Assembly (NCBI GenBank): GCA_002171085.1
Contig: NHGV01000003.1
Location: 167,474-174,150, forward strand
DNA: 6,677 bases
Source: Pelagibacteraceae bacterium TMED146
GTDB lineage: Bacteria; Pseudomonadota; Alphaproteobacteria; Pelagibacterales; Pelagibacteraceae
Reading direction: 5' to 3'
Position 1 is the stretch's first letter. Every line of letters starts with the position of its first letter. This document shows, piece by piece, positions 1-5,100 of this stretch. A program made the position numbers and the translations under genes. The notes under the pieces were generated by a model, which did no database searches, was not told the origin of the DNA, and was given only the letters and a program-made list of their open reading frames with translations.

Positions 1-678
1 CAGCTTATAAATCTGGAAGATAAAAATCTTAATCTTTTATTTAACATATCAGTTCATGCAGGTTCTTTAATTGCAATAATATTTTATTTTAAAAAAGAAA
101 TTTTCAATATTTTAAAAAATTTAAAGCTTTTACAAAATATAATAATTGCAACTATTCCAGTTGTTTTGTTTGGCCTAATAGTAAAAGTTTTAAACTTAAA
201 TATTTTTCTTCAAGATATAAGAGTTGTAGCATTTGCTACGATCTTTTTTTCAATAATTTTATATCTCTCAGATAAGACTAAAGTGTCACAATACTTTGAA
301 CAAAATATCTCAAATAAGAATGCTTTATATATAGGATTGGCACAAATCCTTGCATTAATACCTGGTACAAGTAGATCGGGTATTACTATAACATGTGCAA
401 GATACTTAGGTTACTCTAGGACTCATGCTGCAAAGTTTTCATTTATAATATCTATACCTGTATTATTGGCGGCTACAACTTTAGGAGCAGCAGAAGCAAT
501 AATAAACTTTGACTCACAAGTTATAAGTATTTTATTAATTGGGTTTTGTTTTTCACTAATTGCATCGCTTTTAAGTGTTAAAGTCTTCTTATCTTTTGTT
601 GAAAATAACAACTTAACTCTATTTGTGGTTCTAAGACTTATTATAGGAACTGGACTTTTATTCTATTCTTTTTCTTAA
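1..678 (+). CDS. uppP: Undecaprenyl-diphosphatase UppP (BacA), 5'-truncated by window edge
   Basis: This integral inner-membrane enzyme dephosphorylates undecaprenyl diphosphate, recycling the lipid carrier for peptidoglycan and other envelope polymers. The frame is open from base 1, and 225 residues are visible against about 265-273 for the family. Roughly the first 35-45 residues therefore lie off the left edge, including the N-terminal glutamate motif and the conserved histidine. The visible part starts just before the conserved VHAGSLIAI helix (about residues 18-27). The signature loop PGTSRSGIT falls at residues 121-129, with R125 matching the catalytic arginine of the PGxSRS motif. Several hydrophobic helices follow in the usual order, for example residues 12-31, 46-64, 73-90 and the C-terminal pair. 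A TTG near 166 is internal and is not the start. The TAA stop overlaps the stop of the convergent gene. An NDUFA9-like neighbour is common in alphaproteobacteria. The family call is confident. Confidence 0.95.
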   Translation, partial: QLINLEDKNLNLLFNISVHAGSLIAIIFYFKKEIFNILKNLKLLQNIIIATIPVVLFGLIVKVLNLNIFLQDIRVVAFATIFFSIILYLSDKTKVSQYFEQNISNKNALYIGLAQILALIPGTSRSGITITCARYLGYSRTHAAKFSFIISIPVLLAATTLGAAEAIINFDSQVISILLIGFCFSLIASLLSVKVFLSFVENNNLTLFVVLRLIIGTGLLFYSFS

Positions 679-1628
679 GAAGAAAATTGTCCCTCTGGTC
701 TAAATCGATATAAATAATTTGGAATAACTTTTCTGATGCCCATTAAATCAATTCCAAGATCTTTTAAAGTTTTATTATTATTAGTTGCTATATTGTCTCC
801 AGATTCTAATGTTTTTATTTGATCCAGTGTTAGCATAGGTTTTGGTGCTAATTGCAAAATTCTACCTTGCATTCTTCCTGCCCAGGAAGGAATTGAAATA
901 ATTATATTTTTTGCTCTTATTTCGTTTGATATGATTTTAACAAGTTCTTGCAAAGTAAATATTTCATCTCCGACAAATTCAAAAGTTTCTTTTTTAATTT
1001 CTTCATCAATAATTTTTTCAATACCCTTTGCAATATCTCCAACATAAACTGGTTGAAATTTTACATTTGAATTTGCTAAAGGAATTATGGGAAACAATTT
1101 CGCTAATTTAGCAAACATATTTGTAAAATCATTTTCTCCACCTCCGTAAACTACTGAAGGTTTGATTATAGTATAATTTTCTAAATTTTCTTTAATTAAC
1201 TCTTCTGCTTTAAATTTACTTTCTAGATATTTTGATTCTGTACCACTCTTTACTCCAAGACTTGAAAAATGAATAAAATGTTTTATTGAGTTTTGTTTTT
1301 TAATTACTTCAACTAGATTTGATACAAAATCAGTATGTATTTTTTGAAAAGTATTTTGGCCTTTTTCATACAAAATACCAACTAAGTTAATACAAATATT
1401 TGATCCTTTAATGAATGCTTCGACCTGGTCTTTTGAATTTATATTAACTTTATGTAGTGATATTTGACCTGGATCTCCACATGAAGATTTTAATTGAATA
1501 ACATCCTCATCATAGGGATTACGAGTTGCAATTTTAATTTCAAAGCCTTTTTCTGCTAAAATTTGAACTATAGAACTTCCGATGAACCCAGCGCCACCAA
1601 AAAAACTAATTTTTTTTATAGGTTTCAT
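675..1628 (-). CDS. NDUFA9-type NAD(P)-binding atypical SDR (complex I NDUFA9 subunit family)
   Basis: This 317-residue Rossmann-fold protein is related to the mitochondrial complex I accessory subunit NDUFA9 and to NAD-dependent epimerases. The nucleotide-binding motif GGAGFIG is at residues 11-17 and SSLG is at 122-125. A YxxxK motif (YLESK) at 134-138 places the SDR tyrosine and lysine. The conserved blocks IIKPSVVYGGGENDF (154-168), FQPVYVGDIA (191-200), LTLDQIKTLESGDN (267-279) and the C-terminal YRFRPEGQF (307-315) are typical of the bacterial NDUFA9 group. I start it at ATG 1628. A TTG at 1640 would add four residues but lies in the short divergent gap. The bacterial protein's role is not firmly established: it may bind NAD(P)H and a quinone- or lipid-linked substrate, and association with complex I here is only inferred from homology. 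It converges on uppP and diverges from rnd. Confidence 0.88.
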   Translation of the reverse strand: MKPIKKISFFGGAGFIGSSIVQILAEKGFEIKIATRNPYDEDVIQLKSSCGDPGQISLHKVNINSKDQVEAFIKGSNICINLVGILYEKGQNTFQKIHTDFVSNLVEVIKKQNSIKHFIHFSSLGVKSGTESKYLESKFKAEELIKENLENYTIIKPSVVYGGGENDFTNMFAKLAKLFPIIPLANSNVKFQPVYVGDIAKGIEKIIDEEIKKETFEFVGDEIFTLQELVKIISNEIRAKNIIISIPSWAGRMQGRILQLAPKPMLTLDQIKTLESGDNIATNNNKTLKDLGIDLMGIRKVIPNYLYRFRPEGQFSS

Positions 1629-1650
1629 GTATACAATCAATAATTGAATT
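1629..1650. promoter_or_regulatory. 22-bp divergent gap between the NDUFA9-like gene and rnd, with a small inverted repeat
   Basis: Only 22 bp separate two outward-reading start codons, so promoter elements must extend into the coding regions. For the minus strand, a perfect TATAAT -10-like hexamer lies at 1663-1658 inside the first codons of rnd, which would give a leader of about 20 nt. For the plus strand, TACAAT at 1632-1637 is the best -10-like hexamer and would leave a leader of only about 7 nt. No convincing -35 box is seen for either. An 11-bp inverted repeat, TCAAT-A-ATTGA, sits at 1637-1647. AT-rich DNA produces such hexamers and dyads by chance, so this is tentative. Confidence 0.3.
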
Positions 1651-2271
1651 ATGAAAAATTATAAATTTTACTTATCTGATATAGACGACGATACAAGCTT
1701 AAAAAATGCCTCAAGCATAGCCGTAGACGGTGAATTTAGTGGTCTTGACCCTAAGACTGATAGACTTCAACTTCTTCAGCTCTGTGACGGGTCAGATTTC
1801 GTTCATCTAATTAAATTTGAAAAGAATTATAATGCTCCAAACCTAAAAAATATTTTAGAGAATAATAGAATAAAAAAAATATTTCATTTTGGTCGAGCTG
1901 ATTTGGGTTTTCTTAAACAGCACCTCAATATTAATGTTGCAAATATTTTTGACACAAAAATAGCCTCTAAAATTTCCCGTAAGTTTTCTTCACGTCACGG
2001 TTATAAAGATTTATGTCGTGACCTGATAAATATTAATTTATCAAAAGAATATCAAACTTCTGATTGGGGAAAGTCAATTGAAGAATATAGTGAAGATCAA
2101 ATTACTTATGCATGTAAAGATGTCTTGTATCTTCATAGAATAAAAAGTGAATTAGAAAAAATTTTAAAAAGAGAAAATAAACTAGAATTAGCAGAAAAAT
2201 GTTTTAGTTTTTTAGAAACAAGAACATCTTTAGATCTTGCTGGTTTAACAATAGATATATTTGAGCACTAG
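1651..2271 (+). CDS. rnd: Short ribonuclease D-like 3'-5' exonuclease (DEDDy family)
   Basis: This 206-residue protein is a single DEDDy exonuclease domain, expected to trim structured RNA 3' ends (tRNA precursors in the RNase D family) with two metal ions. Exo I is VDGEFSGLD (D26, E28). Exo II is FHFGRADLGFL (D84). Exo III is YACKDVLYL, the Y-x3-D pattern (Y153, D157). The QTSDWGKSIEEYSEDQ block before Exo III is the typical RNase D helix. The HRDC domains of the roughly 375-residue E. coli enzyme are absent. Compact proteins of about 200 residues are usual for alphaproteobacterial RNase D-like proteins, so this is not a truncation. ATG 1651 leaves no room for a standard leader. The gene heads the operon with kdsD, lptC and lptB, and its TAG stop is one base before the kdsD ATG, which suggests translational coupling. 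Function is assigned by family; the substrate is not visible here. Confidence 0.92.
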   Translation: MKNYKFYLSDIDDDTSLKNASSIAVDGEFSGLDPKTDRLQLLQLCDGSDFVHLIKFEKNYNAPNLKNILENNRIKKIFHFGRADLGFLKQHLNINVANIFDTKIASKISRKFSSRHGYKDLCRDLININLSKEYQTSDWGKSIEEYSEDQITYACKDVLYLHRIKSELEKILKRENKLELAEKCFSFLETRTSLDLAGLTIDIFEH

Positions 2272-2272
2272 A

Positions 2273-3247
2273 ATGAGGACTGAAAAACAAATTTTAAATT
2301 TTGGAAAAAAATTAATTAAAGAGGAAGTTAAAGCTCTCACTAAAGTTCAGAATAGTCTAAATAGTAATTTTTCAAAAGCAGTAAAATTAATAAATAATAC
2401 TAAAGGAAATATTGTCTTTTCAGGTGTTGGAAAATCAAAACTAATACTAGAAAAAACTTGTGGTACATTTAGTAGTTTAGGTATTCCAAGTTATGTGCTT
2501 GATGCAAATCAAGCGACACATGGATCTCTGGGAAATTTAAAAAATAATGACACTTTAATCATTGCATCTAATAGCGGAAATACGAATGAACTTATGGCAA
2601 TTTTTAAATTTGCAAAAAAGTATAAAATCAAAATTTTAGGAATTTCTTCAAATTCAAAATCTCAGTTGTTTAAAAATTCAGTTATTAATATCGTATATCC
2701 AAAAGTAAAAGAAATTGGTGACAATAATTTTAAACTTGTTCCAACGTCCTCAACTACTGCGCTTTCTTCAATTGGAGATGCGTTGGCAATTTCTGTTGCA
2801 AAATTAAGAGGTTTTAAAATTAAAGAATTCGGAGAAACACACCCAAGTGGCTCTATAGGTAAAGCATTAACGCCAATTAAAGACTTTTTGATTACTGGAA
2901 AAAATATTCCTTTCGTTAACAGCAAATGCTCATTTTCAAAAATACTGTCTGTTCTAGCCTCAAAAAGACTAGGTTGTGTCTTAATAAAAAACAATAAATC
3001 TAAAAAAATATCTATTATTACTGATGGAGATTGCTCTAGGGCAGTAGCAAAATATAAAAATTTAAGTTTGATAAAAGCTGATGACATAATGACTAAAAAC
3101 CCAAGTTTTGTAAATGAAACGATTTTGGCCACAGAAGCTTTATCGAAAATGAATAGGAAAAGAATAACAGTACTTTTAGTAAAAAATAATAATAAATTCA
3201 AAGGGCTGGTAAGCATACATACTATTCTAGAATTTCTGGAAAAATGA
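2273..3247 (+). CDS. kdsD: Arabinose-5-phosphate isomerase, KpsF/GutQ family (SIS + two CBS domains)
   Basis: This cytoplasmic enzyme interconverts ribulose 5-phosphate and arabinose 5-phosphate, the first step towards Kdo of LPS. The 324-residue protein has an N-terminal SIS domain (about 36-185) and two CBS domains (about 207-262 and 270-323). Residues lining up with catalytic or binding positions of E. coli KdsD are K54 in GVGKS, H83 in ATHGSLG, E106 in SNSGNTNE, E147, the PTSSTTA loop (157-163) and H190 in ETHPSGSIG. Between E147 and PTSST the spacing is about two residues longer than in E. coli, and the usual ACPLGLA-type stretch reads IGDNNFKLV. I use ATG 2273, one base after the rnd stop, rather than a TTG at 2261 that would overlap rnd. 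The end overlaps lptC by an ATGA junction. LPS-export neighbours support the Kdo role; another sugar-phosphate isomerase specificity cannot be fully excluded. Confidence 0.92.
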   Translation: MRTEKQILNFGKKLIKEEVKALTKVQNSLNSNFSKAVKLINNTKGNIVFSGVGKSKLILEKTCGTFSSLGIPSYVLDANQATHGSLGNLKNNDTLIIASNSGNTNELMAIFKFAKKYKIKILGISSNSKSQLFKNSVINIVYPKVKEIGDNNFKLVPTSSTTALSSIGDALAISVAKLRGFKIKEFGETHPSGSIGKALTPIKDFLITGKNIPFVNSKCSFSKILSVLASKRLGCVLIKNNKSKKISIITDGDCSRAVAKYKNLSLIKADDIMTKNPSFVNETILATEALSKMNRKRITVLLVKNNNKFKGLVSIHTILEFLEK

Positions 3248-3843
3248 TATCAATTAAAAAAAAAGCAAATATTTTTCTAATCTTTGCAATTTTATTTTTT
3301 ATCTTTTTTTATGGTTATTATATTTTTCAAAATAAAGGCGCAATAAAAATTGAAGATACTAAAAATATACCACTATCAAAAAAATCTTCTGACTCAAATT
3401 TGGGAACAACAAAGTTTACAGATGTTGAGTACAAAATGTCATCTCAAAATAACAATGAATATGTAACAAGAGGAAAAGAGGCGTTTACAACTAAAAATAA
3501 GCCTAATTTAATTCAATTAAATGTTGTCAATAGCTTTACGACGCTTAAGGACGGTTCTGTCTTAAATATAAAATCAGACAAAGCCATTTATAATAAAAAA
3601 ACAAATAATATTAAATATTATCAAAATGTACTTATGACCAATAAAGACAAGATAATCACTTCAGATGTTGCCAATTTTTTTTCAAATAAAAATTTAATTA
3701 AGTTAGAAAGAGTAAAGTACAAAGATGAAAAAAATTTAATTAAAGGAGATATTGTAGAATTTAATACAAAAACTAATAATTTAGAAATTCACATGAAAAA
3801 TAAAAAAGATAAAGTTTATGGACAAAGACAAACCAATAAATAA
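3244..3843 (+). CDS. lptC: LPS export protein LptC (membrane-anchored periplasmic subunit)
   Basis: LptC is a single-pass inner-membrane protein whose periplasmic beta-jellyroll receives LPS from LptB2FG and passes it to LptA. The 199-residue product has a lysine-rich cytoplasmic start (IKKKA), one hydrophobic anchor at about residues 8-28, and no cleavable signal or lipobox. A soluble domain rich in beta-strand patterns follows. The repeated pattern at about 105-190 (KSDKAIYNKKTNNIKYYQNV, then VANFFSNKNLIKLERV, then GDIVEFNTKTNNLEIHMKN) is typical of the LptC/LptA/OstA fold. Assignment to LptC rather than LptA rests on the uncleaved anchor and the gene order. ATG 3244 overlaps the kdsD TGA (ATGA), indicating coupling, and the 3' end overlaps the first available lptB start. 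No separate lptA follows, so this single jellyroll protein is the only periplasmic Lpt component in the window. Confidence 0.85.
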   Translation: MISIKKKANIFLIFAILFFIFFYGYYIFQNKGAIKIEDTKNIPLSKKSSDSNLGTTKFTDVEYKMSSQNNNEYVTRGKEAFTTKNKPNLIQLNVVNSFTTLKDGSVLNIKSDKAIYNKKTNNIKYYQNVLMTNKDKIITSDVANFFSNKNLIKLERVKYKDEKNLIKGDIVEFNTKTNNLEIHMKNKKDKVYGQRQTNK

Positions 3844-4765
3844 AAAACAAAAAATGAAAATTAAAGCCGATACCAAGATAAATGAAAAACTTGTCTTAAA
3901 AAAAGATTTTTTATATTTTGAAAAACAAGAAATATTACTTCTTAATAAACAAATCAAAAAAAAATTTGAAAAAGAAAAAAATGAAATCAAATTAGCCTCG
4001 TCAAATATAATAAAATTAAACAACGATAATAAAAAAAATGACGATATTTTAAAAATTTCAAAAGTCTCAAAATCTTTAGGTGGTAAACCAATTTTAAAAA
4101 ATATTTCTTTCTCACTAAAGAGAGGTCATATTTTAGGACTCCTTGGCCCAAATGGTGCTGGAAAATCAACTTTATTCAATATGATTGTTGGAAAAATCTT
4201 TCCAGATACAGGTGTAATAAAATTAAATAATGAAAATATTAATGAATTACCAATCCACAAAAGAGCTTTACAAGGAATTAGTTTGCTTGAACAACACAAA
4301 GGTCTTTTTGGAAGCATGACTGCATATGAAAATCTTTATGCAATATTAGAAATTTATATTGAAGATAAAAATAAAATTGAGACAAAGATATTTCAACTGC
4401 TTTCTTTTTTTGGTCTTCATTATTTAGCAAATGTTAAAGCAAATAATATGTCTGGAGGCGAATATAAAAAAATTTCTACTTTGCAAAGAATTTGTAATAA
4501 AAATATTAAAATTCTACTACTTGATGAGCCTATGGCGGCTCTTGATCCTCTGAGTATATCCTCTATTAAAAAGTTTATCTTAGAGTTAAGAGATATGGGG
4601 CTGTCTGTTATAATCACAGATCATAATTTCTATGCAATACAAGATATTTTAGATCATTGTATAATTATCAGAGATGGAAATGTAATGATAGAAGGCTCTC
4701 CTAGTACTGTAGCCAAAGATAAAAAAGTTATTAAATATTATCTTGGAAGTGGTTTTAAAATTTAG
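3818..4765 (+). CDS. lptB: LPS export ABC transporter ATPase LptB with a lysine-rich N-terminal extension
   Basis: LptB is the cytoplasmic ATPase that drives LPS extraction and transport with LptF, LptG and LptC. The ABC domain starts near residue 77 (ILKISKVSKSLGGKPIL). It carries Walker A GPNGAGKST (110-118), Q-loop Q159, signature MSGGE (211-215), Walker B ILLLDE (232-237), D-loop ALDP (241-244) and H-loop H269 in ITDHN. The C-terminal VIKYYLGSGFKI matches the LptB ending (VYLGxxFrL in relatives). The core is about 239 residues, the usual LptB length. Preceding it are about 76 extra residues, very rich in Lys, Asn and Glu, with a likely helical stretch at 31-60. ATG 3818 overlaps lptC by 26 nt; ATG 3854 (residue 13), 10 nt after the lptC stop, is an equally plausible start, and no ATG lies nearer the core. 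The TAG stop overlaps the stop of the convergent gene. Confidence 0.9.
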   Translation: MDKDKPINKKQKMKIKADTKINEKLVLKKDFLYFEKQEILLLNKQIKKKFEKEKNEIKLASSNIIKLNNDNKKNDDILKISKVSKSLGGKPILKNISFSLKRGHILGLLGPNGAGKSTLFNMIVGKIFPDTGVIKLNNENINELPIHKRALQGISLLEQHKGLFGSMTAYENLYAILEIYIEDKNKIETKIFQLLSFFGLHYLANVKANNMSGGEYKKISTLQRICNKNIKILLLDEPMAALDPLSISSIKKFILELRDMGLSVIITDHNFYAIQDILDHCIIIRDGNVMIEGSPSTVAKDKKVIKYYLGSGFKI

Positions 4766-5046
4766 CCTTTAGTATCTTCTTGATTTTCTTCTATAGCAGC
4801 TTCATCTAAAGAAATAACTTCATCATCACTGTTATCACCATTATCTATATCAGCAAATTCGTCTTTAGCTTCAGTCTTTTTTTCTACTTGCTCCACTTGA
4901 TTGTTGTTAACAAAAGAAAGTATATCTTCAATTACTATTTCTTTTTCTCCACAAGGACAGGTTAAGGGTGAAGTTTTATTTAAATCATAAAACTTCTTCT
5001 CGCAGTGAGGGCAAACTCTTTTTTCTCCAAATTTTTTATCGGCCAT
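4762..5046 (-). CDS. TIGR02300 (FYDLN acid domain) family small zinc-ribbon protein
   Basis: This 94-residue protein has the alphaproteobacterial FYDLN signature. The N-terminus KKFGEKRVCPHCEKKFYDLNK (residues 4-24) contains FYDLN at 19-23. Four cysteines (C12, C15, C30, C32) form CPHC and CPC motifs that suggest a small zinc ribbon. The second pair is CxC where a CxxC (CPKCG) spacing is common. A strongly acidic, probably disordered tail occupies about residues 56-92. The function of the family is unknown to me; an acidic tail with a zinc ribbon suggests protein or nucleic-acid contacts, but this is inference. It lies divergent from aroA, a conserved arrangement in alphaproteobacteria, and its TAA stop overlaps the lptB stop tail-to-tail. 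ATG 5046 is the only sensible start because the conserved motif begins almost immediately. Confidence 0.88.
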   Translation of the reverse strand: MADKKFGEKRVCPHCEKKFYDLNKTSPLTCPCGEKEIVIEDILSFVNNNQVEQVEKKTEAKDEFADIDNGDNSDDEVISLDEAAIEENQEDTKG

Positions 5047-5100
5047 TAAAATATCTTTTTAATTGTTATTTTAGTGGGTATATATTGATCTAATAATCCA
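5047..5100. promoter_or_regulatory. Divergent intergenic region, probable promoters for aroA-cmk and the FYDLN gene
   Basis: This 54-bp gap is the largest non-coding stretch in the window and must hold the 5' ends of both outward genes. On the plus strand, TTGTTA (5063-5068) resembles a -35 box, and TATATA (5079-5084) or TATATT (5081-5086) resembles a -10 box, but the spacing of 10-12 bp is too short for a standard sigma-70 promoter. On the minus strand, TAAAAT (5073-5068) is a -10-like hexamer with a poor -35 (TTATTA, 5096-5091) at 17 bp. No purine-rich ribosome-binding site precedes ATG 5101; an in-frame TGA at 5086-5088 bounds the possible upstream starts. Position supports a promoter region; the exact elements are weak. 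Confidence 0.35.

Noticed and set aside
666..690. Bidirectional rho-independent terminator between uppP and the NDUFA9-like gene
   Set aside because: The only stem is about 5 bp of mostly A-T pairs, with no GC-rich core, so it is unlikely to be stable.
1629..1640. TTG start at 1640 for the NDUFA9-like gene
   Set aside because: ATG 1628 directly precedes the Rossmann strand and is the standard codon; the TTG adds only four residues.
2261..2272. TTG start at 2261 for kdsD overlapping rnd
   Set aside because: ATG 2273 is one base after the rnd stop and gives a normal KdsD N-terminus.
2662..3216. Long minus-strand open frame (184 codons) opposite kdsD
   Set aside because: It lies entirely within a well-supported KdsD with matching domains and shows no recognisable motif.
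3781..4023. Minus-strand open frame opposite the lptC-lptB junction, rich in Phe and Ile, resembling a membrane protein
   Set aside because: Its hydrophobicity is the expected complement of AAA/GAA-rich Lys/Glu codons in the LptB extension, and there is no supporting start context.
4751..4775. Terminator hairpin after lptB
   Set aside because: TTTTAAAA and nearby inverted bases form no stable GC-containing stem followed by a T tract.
5047..5100. Small RNA or riboswitch in the aroA upstream gap
   Set aside because: The 54-bp gap is too short for known riboswitches and shows no clear stem-loop architecture.
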